Assembly: GCA_045656705.1 (NCBI GenBank)
Contig: JAZORR010000035.1
Span: forward strand, 46,781-110,780
DNA from: RGIG4576 sp045656705
GTDB lineage: Bacteria; Bacteroidota; Bacteroidia; Bacteroidales; Muribaculaceae
Length of the DNA stretch: 64,000 nt
Direction: 5' to 3'
The notes under the pieces were generated by a model. The model saw only the letters and a list, made by a program, of their open reading frames with translations, made no database searches and was not told the origin of the DNA. A program made the translations under genes and the position numbers. Of the stretch, positions 7,375 to 15,060 are shown in pieces. The stretch's first letter is position 1, and every line of letters starts with the position of its first letter.

Positions 7375-9813
7375 TTATCTTACGTTAGCGATACTTATAA
7401 TATCGGAGAAAATACCAGCGGCAGTTACTTCAGCTCCAGCACCATATCCCTTGATAACCATAGGATATTCGTTGTAACGCTCAGTGGTGATGAGAATCAC
7501 ATTGTTGCTGCCAGCAAGTGTATAGAATGGGTGAGTTTGGTCTACAGCTTCAAGACCAAGAGACACCTTACCCTCGTCCATACGAGCCACGAAACGAAGA
7601 TGTTCGTTTTTGTCGGCTGTGTTTTTACGCATTACCTCAAATTCGGCATCCATACCTTCCACGTTCTTGAAAAAATCGTCAAGTGTTCCTTCAAAGAACT
7701 TTTCAGGAATAAACAAATTTCGTGCCACATCTTCCTGTTCTACCTTATAGCCTGCTTCACGGGCAAGAATTACAATCTTTCGTGCCACATCTTTGCCACA
7801 AAGGTCAATGCGAGGATCTGGTTCACTGTAACCAGCTTCTTGAGCCATCTTAATAGCTTTGCTAAGAGGTATTTCTGAACTGATAGTATTGAAAATATAG
7901 TTCAGTGTACCCGAAAGTACAGCTTCAATCTTAATAATCTTATCACCTGTAGCCATAAGACTATTTATGGTGTTGATGATAGGCAATCCTGCACCCACAT
8001 TTGTTTCGAAGAGGAATTTTACACCTTTCTTGTGTGTCAAATTCTTGAGGTGTAGATAACTGTCGTAGGCTGAAGAAGCTGCAATCTTGTTAGCTGCCAC
8101 CACGTTCACGTTGTGCTCGATAAGACTGTCATAGATACTTGCAATATCGGCACTTGCAGTACAATCCACAAATACAGAATTGAATATATTCATTTCGATG
8201 ATGCTATCTCTGATAATTTGAGGTGTAGCAACAACATCGGAAGAAGCGAGAGCCTCTTGATAATTTTCAAGATTGATACCGTCTCTATTAAATACACATT
8301 TTTTAGAATTTGCAATACCAACGATGCGTAGTTCAAGCGATTTATTTTTTAATAGATTTTCTTGTTGGTGTTGGATTTGAGAAAGCAATTTATTACCTAC
8401 ATTGCCTACACCCGCGATGAAAAGATTTAACACCTGAGTTTCCGACAAGAAGAAACTATCGTGAATGACGTTCAATGCTTTTTTTAAACTACGGCTTGCG
8501 ATAACGAACGAGATATTTGTTTCGGATGCACCTTGTGCACATGCTATTACATTGATACCATTTCGTCCGAGAGTATTAAATAGCTTACCTGCAATGCCTG
8601 GCGTATGCTTCATGTTTTCTCCAACGATAGCCACTGTGGCAAGGTCTTTTTCAGGAGTAATATCGCTGATTTCTCCTGTGAGAAGTTCGCTTGCAAATTC
8701 ATCTTGCAATACCTTTACAGCCTTTTCTGCATCACCATTTTTTACGGCAAAAGAAGTGTTGTGCTCAGAAGATGCTTGTGATACCAAGAACACACTGATA
8801 CCATTGCGAGAAAGAGCAGTAAAGATGCGAGAGTTTACTCCGATTACGCCTACCATACCGAAACCAGTAAGAGTGATAAGGCAAGTATCGTTGATAGAAG
8901 ATATACCTTTGATAGCTTTGCCTTCAACAGAGCCGTGTTCGTCTGAGATAAGTGTACCCGGAGCCGAACTATTAAAAGTATTTTTGATGAGAATTGGGAT
9001 ATTCTTCTTGAATACAGGATATATAGTAGGAGGATACACCACCTTTGCACCGAAGTTACATAACTCCATAGCCTCAATAAATGTAAGTTTGTCGATTACA
9101 TACGCCGATGAAATGACGCGTGGATCTGCTGTCATGAAACCATCTACGTCGGTCCAAATCTCAAGTTGAGAAGTATCGAGTGCGGCACAAATAATGGCTG
9201 CAGTGTAATCGCTACCACCTCGACCGAGGTTTGTGATGTCGTTTGCTACGGTATCCGATGAAATAAAGCCCGATACAAGTGCCACTTTGCCTGTAAAATT
9301 ATCAAACTTTTCGTGAATAAGTTTTTCTGTCAATTCTACATTAAGCACGTGTTTGCCAAATTGTGTATCGGTCTTGATAAATTCGCGAGAATCGAAAAGA
9401 ATAGCATCGTTTATCACGTTGCTTACGATAGTTGACGACATTCTTTCACCATAGCTCACAATTATATCGAGAGTGCGAGAAGATAGGTCCTTGATAAGAG
9501 ACACCCCACGATAAATGTTGCCCAACTCTTCGAGGAGCATATCAATTTTCGAACGTACAGTACTAATGCGTTCTTGGAGTACAATGCCGTTAATCACAGT
9601 AATGTGACGTTCCACAATCTTGGCATAGTTTTGCATATATGTGATGTCGCCCGTAGATGCTTGATGAGCTGTATTTATAAGAAGGTCGGTAATGCCACCT
9701 AATGCCGACACTACCACTATTACTTGTTCTTTGCAATTTTCTACAATAGCTTTTACATGACTTAGGCTTTCAACTGTTCCCACCGAAGTCCCGCCGAATT
9801 TAAGTACTTTCAT
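7375..9813 (-). CDS. thrA: Bifunctional aspartate kinase / homoserine dehydrogenase
   Basis: An 812-residue fusion catalysing the first and third steps from aspartate to homoserine. Residues 1-290 are the aspartokinase, with VLKFGGTSVG at the N terminus and GRGGSDYTA near 200. About 300-460 hold two ACT regulatory domains. About 465-812 are homoserine dehydrogenase, with the nucleotide-binding LFIAGVGNVG, VAANKIA, and SGTLNYIF motifs. Length matches E. coli ThrA/MetL. It heads the operon with the mutase-like gene and thrC. Feedback inhibition through the ACT domains is expected. Its start ATG overlaps the stop of a possible Thr-rich leader reading frame (9810-9890), suggesting translational control. 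Confidence 0.96.
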   Translation of the reverse strand: MKVLKFGGTSVGTVESLSHVKAIVENCKEQVIVVVSALGGITDLLINTAHQASTGDITYMQNYAKIVERHITVINGIVLQERISTVRSKIDMLLEELGNIYRGVSLIKDLSSRTLDIIVSYGERMSSTIVSNVINDAILFDSREFIKTDTQFGKHVLNVELTEKLIHEKFDNFTGKVALVSGFISSDTVANDITNLGRGGSDYTAAIICAALDTSQLEIWTDVDGFMTADPRVISSAYVIDKLTFIEAMELCNFGAKVVYPPTIYPVFKKNIPILIKNTFNSSAPGTLISDEHGSVEGKAIKGISSINDTCLITLTGFGMVGVIGVNSRIFTALSRNGISVFLVSQASSEHNTSFAVKNGDAEKAVKVLQDEFASELLTGEISDITPEKDLATVAIVGENMKHTPGIAGKLFNTLGRNGINVIACAQGASETNISFVIASRSLKKALNVIHDSFFLSETQVLNLFIAGVGNVGNKLLSQIQHQQENLLKNKSLELRIVGIANSKKCVFNRDGINLENYQEALASSDVVATPQIIRDSIIEMNIFNSVFVDCTASADIASIYDSLIEHNVNVVAANKIAASSAYDSYLHLKNLTHKKGVKFLFETNVGAGLPIINTINSLMATGDKIIKIEAVLSGTLNYIFNTISSEIPLSKAIKMAQEAGYSEPDPRIDLCGKDVARKIVILAREAGYKVEQEDVARNLFIPEKFFEGTLDDFFKNVEGMDAEFEVMRKNTADKNEHLRFVARMDEGKVSLGLEAVDQTHPFYTLAGSNNVILITTERYNEYPMVIKGYGAGAEVTAAGIFSDIISIANVR

Positions 9814-9890
9814 CGGTAAATTATATTCTTATAGATGTTTTTATATTGTGATGTTAAAGTCTCTGTTGTTAAGTAATGCTTAGTAGCCAC
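9810..9890 (-). CDS. Possible Thr-rich leader peptide upstream of thrA
   Basis: A GTG-started frame of 26 codons reads VATKHYLTTETLTS and continues with several Ile codons. Its TGA stop overlaps the thrA ATG as ATGA. Five of the first 13 codons are Thr. In the same frame, upstream of the GTG and after a TAA, lies an Ile-rich stretch (IRIIPI) with no standard start codon. Thr/Ile enrichment in front of thrA is what a translated regulatory leader would show. I see no terminator hairpin between it and thrA, so classical attenuation is not supported; coupling by the ATGA overlap is possible. Chance cannot be excluded. Confidence 0.3.
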   Translation of the reverse strand: MATKHYLTTETLTSQYKNIYKNIIYR

Positions 9891-10067
9891 TATTGGTATT
9901 ATGCGAATAGCAGCTTGTTAATTTGTTGTAAAGATAATACATTTTACTCAAATATCGGTAATAAATATGCAAGAAAAGTAATTAAATGTAACTTTTTTAC
10001 TAAAATATAAAAAATATGCATTTAATTAGTGGTTTATATATGTAATTCTTGCATATTGTCTGTATAT

Positions 10068-10098
10068 TTTGTTCTCTCAATAAATATCATTAACTTTG
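10068..10098 (+). promoter_or_regulatory. Promoter of yqgE, giving a nearly leaderless mRNA
   Basis: TTTG (10068-10071), 19-bp spacer, TAACTTTG (10091-10098): a full match to the Bacteroidetes consensus. Only 7 nt separate the -7 box from the ATG at 10106, so transcription should begin at or next to the start codon. Confidence 0.78.
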
Positions 10099-10105
10099 TG
10101 ATGAT

Positions 10106-10708
10106 ATGGATATTTTAGATTCTGATATATTACGATTGAAATTTGACCAACCAATGCCGAAGGTGGGGAATATTCTCATTGCCGAACCATTAATGCCAAG
10201 TGCTATTTTTAAGCGTGCTACTATTATTCTTATAGAACATAGTGATTCCTTTGGTTCTATGGGATTTATTACCAATCATCGTGCAGAGTATACACTCAAC
10301 GAACTTGTGGAAGAAATAGACTGCGAGGAAGAAATTCCTGTGTATATGGGTGGACCGGTTCATACTAATAGATTGTTTTATATCCATACTTTAGGCAATC
10401 TTATACCCGATTCTACAGAGATAGGTGATGGACTATATGTGGGTGGTGATTTTGGTGCTATGATTGAATATGTTAACTCTAATGCACCTATACATGGGCG
10501 AGTGCGTTTTATTCTTGGTTATAGTGGTTGGGATAAGGAACAGCTACTTGACGAAATTAAAAATTATGATTGGGCTGTGGTGGAAAATCACGATACACAT
10601 CGATTTATAACCGAAGAAGGAGAAATGGCTTGGCGTAATGTGGTGCAAACCCTCGACGAACGATATAGATTATGGTTAAATTGCCCTTCTTCGGTAATCT
10701 TAAACTAA
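10106..10708 (+). CDS. yqgE: YqgE/AlgH family protein (UPF0301)
   Basis: A 200-residue UPF0301 protein. Typical blocks are GNILIAEPLM near residue 25, SDSFGSMGFITN near 50, MGGPVHTNRLFYIH near 95 and FILGYSGWDKEQL near 135, ending in the conserved W-rich tail. The biochemical function of the family is not established; AlgH was named for an alginate phenotype in Pseudomonas. It stands alone on the plus strand between thrA and a minus-strand acetyltransferase, with a very short 5' leader. Confidence 0.92.
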   Translation: MDILDSDILRLKFDQPMPKVGNILIAEPLMPSAIFKRATIILIEHSDSFGSMGFITNHRAEYTLNELVEEIDCEEEIPVYMGGPVHTNRLFYIHTLGNLIPDSTEIGDGLYVGGDFGAMIEYVNSNAPIHGRVRFILGYSGWDKEQLLDEIKNYDWAVVENHDTHRFITEEGEMAWRNVVQTLDERYRLWLNCPSSVILN

Positions 10709-10714
10709 AAACTA

Positions 10715-11245
10715 TTATTTAAATAACTTTTGAAACACTACGGCATCTCCGTAAGTATTTGCTCTTCGTATCCATGAGCGTAGACATCCACATGTATCAA
10801 AACCACATTTTTTAAAAAGGTTTATAGCAGATTGATTGCTTTTTTCTGTAATAGCCAATAGAGAATGCATTCCGATATGTTCGTTGCAGTATGATGCCAA
10901 TAAATCTAATGCGTGGGTAGCATAACCTTTACCTTGATGTAATGAGTCGATAAGGATACCTACCGATGCGTGGCGATTTACAGGATCGAAATCAAATAGG
11001 TCTACAGTACCAATTGGGATGTTGTTACTATTTTCTACAATTACAAAACGCAGTTGTCTACTTTTGAAAATATCAGCTTCATAGGTATCGATGTATTCCC
11101 ATAGTTGGTGGTGGGTGTATGGTGCTATTGTGTTCGCCACATGCCATAGCGAACAATCGTTTTCCCAAATGAAGAGCATCTCAAGATCGCTCATCTCTGG
11201 AGCACGCAAAGTGAGTATTTCGTCTTTTAAAAATGAAGGTTTCAT
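10715..11245 (-). CDS. GNAT family N-acetyltransferase (RimJ/SpeG-like)
   Basis: A 176-residue GNAT fold protein. It starts with the LRAPEMSDLEMLFIWEND pattern typical of RimJ/RimL/SpeG relatives. The acetyl-CoA binding loop is about residues 110-118 (QGKGYAT), and NLFKKCGF is the conserved C-terminal motif. Transfers acetyl from acetyl-CoA to an amine; the acceptor (protein N terminus or polyamine) cannot be decided. It converges on yqgE with a 6-bp gap and is divergent from the pantothenate kinase gene. A TATCTTTG box (11276-11269) probably serves as its -7 element. Confidence 0.88.
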   Translation of the reverse strand: MKPSFLKDEILTLRAPEMSDLEMLFIWENDCSLWHVANTIAPYTHHQLWEYIDTYEADIFKSRQLRFVIVENSNNIPIGTVDLFDFDPVNRHASVGILIDSLHQGKGYATHALDLLASYCNEHIGMHSLLAITEKSNQSAINLFKKCGFDTCGCLRSWIRRANTYGDAVVFQKLFK

Positions 11246-11299
11246 ACAATTTTATTATGTTTCTTTGGCAAAGATAGGAATTTATCTAAAAATAAATAT

Positions 11300-11307
11300 T
11301 ACCTTTG
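11300..11307 (+). promoter_or_regulatory. -7 box of the pantothenate kinase gene
   Basis: TACCTTTG matches TAnnTTTG and lies 25 bp before the ATG. No clear TTTG lies 19 bp upstream. It is divergent from the acetyltransferase -7 box at 11276-11269. Confidence 0.4.
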
Positions 11308-11332
11308 GCGCATATATGTATAAAATAATCTT

Positions 11333-12157
11333 ATGGGATTAGTAATTGGAATTGATGTGGGTGGTAGTACCACCAAAATTATAGGCCTTAATTGCAAAGG
11401 CGAAATTCAATCACCTTTGTTTATTACAGCCACCGACCCAGTGACTTCGCTTTTTGGAGCATTTGGAAAATATGTCTATGACAATGGTTTTAAACTGAGC
11501 GATATAGAGCAAGTGATGCTCACGGGTGCAGGAAGTGCATTTATCGATGGTGATCTTTATGGATTGCCTACTGCTAAGACTGATGAGTTTCTATCCAATG
11601 GGCTTGGTGCGAGCTATGGCATGGACCTCGAGAAACTTATAGTGGTGAGTATGGGGACAGGTACGTCGTATGTGCGTATTGATGATGAAGGTATTCGCCA
11701 TATTGGTGGTATAAGTATGGGTGGAGGTACTTTGCAAGGTTTGTCGCAGTTATTATTGAAAACTCGTAATTTCCATAAAATATGTGAGCTTGCATCACGA
11801 GGTAATATTGAAAATATCAATCTTCAAATCAAAGATATTTGTAAACACGACCTTGAGAATCTGCCGCTTGATGCTACTGCATCATTCTTTGGTAAAGTGT
11901 CGAGCAATGACTTGTCAGATGAAGATGTGGCGCTTGGACTCATATTTATGGTGGTGCAATCGATAGGTTCATCGGCAGTGTTTTCTGCTATGAATAGTGA
12001 TATAAACGATTTTGTGATGATAGGAAATCTTGCACAGTTGCCACAGTGTAAAATGGTGTTCCCATTGATGGAGAGAATTTATGGGGTAAAATTCCATATT
12101 CCACATCTTGCTGAATTCCGTACTGCACTGGGTGCTGCATTGGCTTACAAGAAATAA
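11333..12157 (+). CDS. coaW: Type II pantothenate kinase
   Basis: A 274-residue acetate/sugar-kinase-fold protein. GIDVGGSTTKIIGL (residues 5-18) is the phosphate 1 loop, VSMGTGTSYV near 105 the phosphate 2 loop, and ISMGGGTLQGLSQLLL near 127 is highly characteristic of the eukaryotic/Staphylococcus-like type II PanK. It phosphorylates pantothenate as the first step to coenzyme A and, in this type, is usually not inhibited by CoA. Many Bacteroidales instead carry type III CoaX; whether this genome has both cannot be seen. A BadF/BcrA-type ATPase is the alternative name, but length and the GGGT block favour PanK II. Confidence 0.82.
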   Translation: MGLVIGIDVGGSTTKIIGLNCKGEIQSPLFITATDPVTSLFGAFGKYVYDNGFKLSDIEQVMLTGAGSAFIDGDLYGLPTAKTDEFLSNGLGASYGMDLEKLIVVSMGTGTSYVRIDDEGIRHIGGISMGGGTLQGLSQLLLKTRNFHKICELASRGNIENINLQIKDICKHDLENLPLDATASFFGKVSSNDLSDEDVALGLIFMVVQSIGSSAVFSAMNSDINDFVMIGNLAQLPQCKMVFPLMERIYGVKFHIPHLAEFRTALGAALAYKK

Positions 12158-12198
12158 AAAAATAACCTCGCAAAGAATTTTGTGAGGTTATTTTTTTT
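12158..12198. terminator. Terminator between convergent coaW and recR
   Basis: Stem 12161-12173 with 12180-12192, with one G:T pair on the plus strand, followed by eight T on the plus strand. The minus strand also reads into a T-rich tract (complement of 12155-12162), so it can serve recR too. Confidence 0.85.
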
Positions 12199-12211
12199 GA
12201 TGTAGCATATA

Positions 12212-12841
12212 TTATTTCTTGGCAAACGAATCGGAGAATAGAGTGCGATTGAGGATAGAGCGTCCTAAGGTGAGTTCGTCAGTGTACTCTATGTCGTTTC
12301 CTACACTCATGCCTCGTGCCAACATTGTGATTTTTACATCGGTGTATGGGGCAAGACGACGGAAAATATAGAAATTTGTGGTATCTCCTTCCATAGTGGC
12401 ACTTAGAGCCAAAATTACCTCTTTTACGCTTCCCGATTTTACTCTTTCCTCAAGACTATCTATCTGAATGTCTTGTGGACCTACGCCGTCCATCGGAGAG
12501 ATTAATCCTCCAAGCACATGGTAAAGACCATGGTGCTGATGAGTGTTTTCGATGCTCATCACATCTTTTACATTTTCCACCACACAGATTACTTCAGAAT
12601 CGCGCGATGGGTTTGAGCAAATAGGGCAAACTTCACTTTCGGAGATGTTGTGACATTGTGAGCAGTATCTGATTTCCTTGCGTAGTTTGATAATGGCTTC
12701 TCCAAACGAGATAGAAGCATTCTCATTTTGTCGCAATAGGTATAATACCAAGCGTAGTGCAGTTTTGCGTCCTATTCCGGGAAGTTTGGCAAATTCACTT
12801 ACGGCATTTTCGAGCAATGTAGAGGCAAATTCTTGTTCCAT
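12212..12841 (-). CDS. recR: Recombination protein RecR
   Basis: A 209-residue RecR, the partner of RecO/RecF in loading RecA at gaps. Residues about 15-32 form the helix-hairpin-helix (LPGIGRKTALRLV). The zinc finger is CSQCHNISESEVCPIC near 57-72. The Toprim domain starts at ICVVENVKD and includes the Walker-B-like SPMDGVGPQDI. Length is usual (about 200). It lies 13 bp after the flavodiiron protein gene and is probably in one transcript with it. Confidence 0.96.
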   Translation of the reverse strand: MEQEFASTLLENAVSEFAKLPGIGRKTALRLVLYLLRQNENASISFGEAIIKLRKEIRYCSQCHNISESEVCPICSNPSRDSEVICVVENVKDVMSIENTHQHHGLYHVLGGLISPMDGVGPQDIQIDSLEERVKSGSVKEVILALSATMEGDTTNFYIFRRLAPYTDVKITMLARGMSVGNDIEYTDELTLGRSILNRTLFSDSFAKK

Positions 12842-12854
12842 ATCGTGGGGTTTG

Positions 12855-14018
12855 TTATTTAGTGGCTACAATAGCATCTGCAAGTTCTTCGAGACGTAAA
12901 ACATCGGTTTGTTTCATTTTTCCACGAATGGTCACAATGTTGTCGATTACCTCAATATCTTTCAATCGTTCCATTTGAGCACGCATCAACTTACCTGCAA
13001 CAGGAGCCCAAGAACCATTTTCGATAAACGATACTTTTCGATTTTGGTAACTCTTATCTTGTAAGTGATGGATAAAATCATTCATAGGAGGGAAAATACC
13101 AGCATCATAACTCGATGCAGCCAACACAAGGTGACTATATTTGAATGCATCTTCCACGGCTTCGGCCATATCGCTACGACATAAATCGGCTGTAGATACT
13201 TTCTGGATACCTTTATCACGAAGAATTTGAGCAAGTCGCTCTGCAGCTTCGGCAGTGTTGCCATGAATAGATGCGTAGGCTACAAACACTCCGTCTACTT
13301 CGGGGCGATAATCGCTCCATATGTCATATAATCCTATGTAATAAGGTAAATTTTCGGTAAGAATAGGACCATGAAGCGGACAAATTGTTAGTACATCGAG
13401 GTGACTTACCTTGCGTAGTAGGTTTTGAACTTGAGTGCCATATTTACCGCAGATATTGAAATAGTATCGGCGTGCTTCACAAGCCCATTCCTCATCGTGA
13501 CACAATGCCCCAAATTTACCAAAAGCATCGGCCGAAAAGAATACCTTATCTTTTTGGTCGTAGGTGGTCATAACTTCTGGCCAATGCACCATTGGAGCCA
13601 TTACAAATTGTAATGTGTGTTTGCCGAGCGAAATGGTATCGTTTTCGCCCACGACAATAGTGCGATCGGTGAAATTTATGCCTTCGTTATATAGAGGAAG
13701 CATTTTAATGGCTTTGTCAGAAGCTATGATTTTTACTTTGGTGTATTTGGCCATAAAATCGGCAATAGCACCAGAGTGGTCGGGTTCCATATGTTGTACC
13801 ACAAGATAATCGGGTGTGCGTCCGTTTAACGCATTTTCAAGATTTGTCCACCATTCAGAAGCTTTGCGACTGTCTACAGTGTCCATTACAGCTACTTTTT
13901 CGTCTAAAATCACATACGAATTGTAAGCCATACCGTTTGGTGTGATATATTGACTCTCAAATAAATCTAAATCAAGGTCGTCTACACCAATGTATTTTAT
14001 ATCTTTTGAAATTTCCAT
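12855..14018 (-). CDS. FprA family A-type flavoprotein (flavodiiron protein)
   Basis: A 387-residue flavodiiron oxygen/nitric-oxide reductase. The N-terminal beta-lactamase-like domain has the full diiron ligand set: HMEPDH near residue 79, VHWPEVM near 143, SADAFGKFG near 162 and CPLHGP near 222. The C-terminal flavodoxin domain starts at VFVAYASIHGNTAEAAE near 250, where FMN binds. In anaerobes these cytosolic enzymes reduce O2 to water or NO to N2O using rubredoxin. No rubredoxin gene is adjacent. Upstream is a TAACTTTG box and a stem-loop in the long leader. Confidence 0.94.
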   Translation of the reverse strand: MEISKDIKYIGVDDLDLDLFESQYITPNGMAYNSYVILDEKVAVMDTVDSRKASEWWTNLENALNGRTPDYLVVQHMEPDHSGAIADFMAKYTKVKIIASDKAIKMLPLYNEGINFTDRTIVVGENDTISLGKHTLQFVMAPMVHWPEVMTTYDQKDKVFFSADAFGKFGALCHDEEWACEARRYYFNICGKYGTQVQNLLRKVSHLDVLTICPLHGPILTENLPYYIGLYDIWSDYRPEVDGVFVAYASIHGNTAEAAERLAQILRDKGIQKVSTADLCRSDMAEAVEDAFKYSHLVLAASSYDAGIFPPMNDFIHHLQDKSYQNRKVSFIENGSWAPVAGKLMRAQMERLKDIEVIDNIVTIRGKMKQTDVLRLEELADAIVATK

Positions 14019-14066
14019 TCTTTTAGTAGAGTATTAGGTGTTTTATCCTATTAAAACTAATAAATA

Positions 14067-14087
14067 AAGCACTTGGTTAAAGTGCTT
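14067..14087 (-). other. Stem-loop in the 5' leader of the flavodiiron gene
   Basis: Perfect 8-bp inverted repeat AAGCACTT / AAGTGCTT with a 5-nt loop, between the -7 box (14108-14101) and the ATG at 14018. No T-run follows. It could be an operator or an RNA element. With alternative pairing absent, a riboswitch is not supported. Confidence 0.4.
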
Positions 14088-14100
14088 GCTATTCTATGTG

Positions 14101-14108
14101 CAAAGTTA
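14101..14108 (-). promoter_or_regulatory. -7 box of the flavodiiron-recR transcript
   Basis: TAACTTTG on the minus strand, full match to TAnnTTTG; no clear -33 at 18-21 bp. It gives a 5' leader of roughly 75 nt. Confidence 0.45.
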
Positions 14109-14153
14109 CTCATAAAATGCCATATACCGATACTCCTATTCATAAATTTATTG

Positions 14154-14161
14154 TATCTTTG
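14154..14161 (+). promoter_or_regulatory. -7 box of engB
   Basis: TATCTTTG, full match to TAnnTTTG, 21 bp before the engB ATG. The -33 region is not convincing. Confidence 0.45.
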
Positions 14162-14182
14162 CATTGAAAAATATTATTAGAT

Positions 14183-14788
14183 ATGAAAATTAAGTCAGCT
14201 GAATATATAATCAGTAACGCCGATGCAAGGAAATGTCCTGAGGGAAATATACCAGAATATGCGTTTATCGGGCGTTCGAATGTGGGAAAATCATCACTCA
14301 TCAATATGCTTACTGAGCGTAATGCTCTTGCTAAAACATCGGCTACTCCTGGTAAAACACTTTTGATAAACCACTTCCTTATTAATAAAGAATGGTATAT
14401 AGTTGACCTTCCTGGTTATGGTTACGCAAAACGAAGCAAAGACAGCCGTGAGAAATTCAGAAAGATTATCGAAGGCTATATCTTGCAACGCGAGCAAATG
14501 ACAAATCTATTTGTGCTTGTGGACTCGCGTCACGATCCACAAAAGATAGACCTTGACTTTATGGAATGGTTGGGTGAGAATGGTGTGCCTTTCAGTATTG
14601 TGTTTACAAAGATGGACAAACTTGGAAAAGTGGTAGGCGTATCTAATGTAAATAAATATCTGAAGAAGTTAAAAGAATCTTGGGAAGAATTGCCTCCATA
14701 TTTCATGACATCGAGTGAAGATGGACGAGGCAGAGAAGAAATCTTGAATTATATCGAAGAAATTAATAATAGTTTGAGTGCTGAGTAG
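14183..14788 (+). CDS. engB: Ribosome biogenesis GTP-binding protein YsxC/YihA (EngB)
   Basis: A 201-residue small GTPase needed for large-subunit assembly. G1 is GRSNVGKSS (about 29-37), followed by the switch ATPGKT, G3 DLPGYGYAK, G4 TKMDK and G5 TSSEDGRGR. Length matches the family. Monocistronic, followed by the tRNA-Arg(ACG) gene about 100 bp downstream. Confidence 0.96.
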   Translation: MKIKSAEYIISNADARKCPEGNIPEYAFIGRSNVGKSSLINMLTERNALAKTSATPGKTLLINHFLINKEWYIVDLPGYGYAKRSKDSREKFRKIIEGYILQREQMTNLFVLVDSRHDPQKIDLDFMEWLGENGVPFSIVFTKMDKLGKVVGVSNVNKYLKKLKESWEELPPYFMTSSEDGRGREEILNYIEEINNSLSAE

Positions 14789-14841
14789 TAGTTCGTTAGT
14801 GAATTTCGGTGAAAATAATTTCAAGAAAGTGAGCCAAACAC

Positions 14842-14872
14842 TTGCAAGATTAAAATAAAGTTACTAACTTTG
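14842..14872 (+). promoter_or_regulatory. Promoter of tRNA-Arg(ACG)
   Basis: TTG (14842-14844), 20-bp spacer, TAACTTTG (14865-14872), 21 bp before the mature tRNA. Same arrangement as the promoters of the other two tRNA genes here. Confidence 0.65.
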
Positions 14873-14893
14873 CACTCGCAAATGAGAAATAAT

Positions 14894-14967
14894 GGTTCGC
14901 TAGCTCAACTGAATAGAGCATCTGACTACGGATCAGAAGGTTACAGGTTTGAATCCTGTGCGAATCA
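14894..14967 (+). tRNA. tRNA-Arg (ACG)
   Basis: A 74-nt cloverleaf: acceptor GGTTCGC/GCGAATC, anticodon loop CTACGGA (ACG, read as ICG after deamination), T arm ACAGG/CCTGT with TTTGAAT loop, discriminator A. CCA is not encoded. Confidence 0.95.
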
Positions 14968-14971
14968 CTCG

Positions 14972-15007
14972 AAAATCGCAATTATCTATGATAGTTGCGA
15001 TTTTTTG
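14972..15007 (+). terminator. Terminator of tRNA-Arg(ACG)
   Basis: Long stem AAAATCGCAA / TTGCGATTTT extended inward by TATC/GATA, followed by a T run. Starts 5 bp after the tRNA. Confidence 0.85.
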
Positions 15008-15060
15008 TTTATATTTGTCATCGCAAATATTCACAGTCGATCAAGAACATCTTATTAAGA

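Noticed and set aside
9888..9943. A 20-codon frame starting ATGTATTATC upstream of thrA
   Set aside because: It has only two Thr codons and probably lies across the promoter and transcription start, so it would not be translated. The GTG frame ending at thrA is the better leader candidate.
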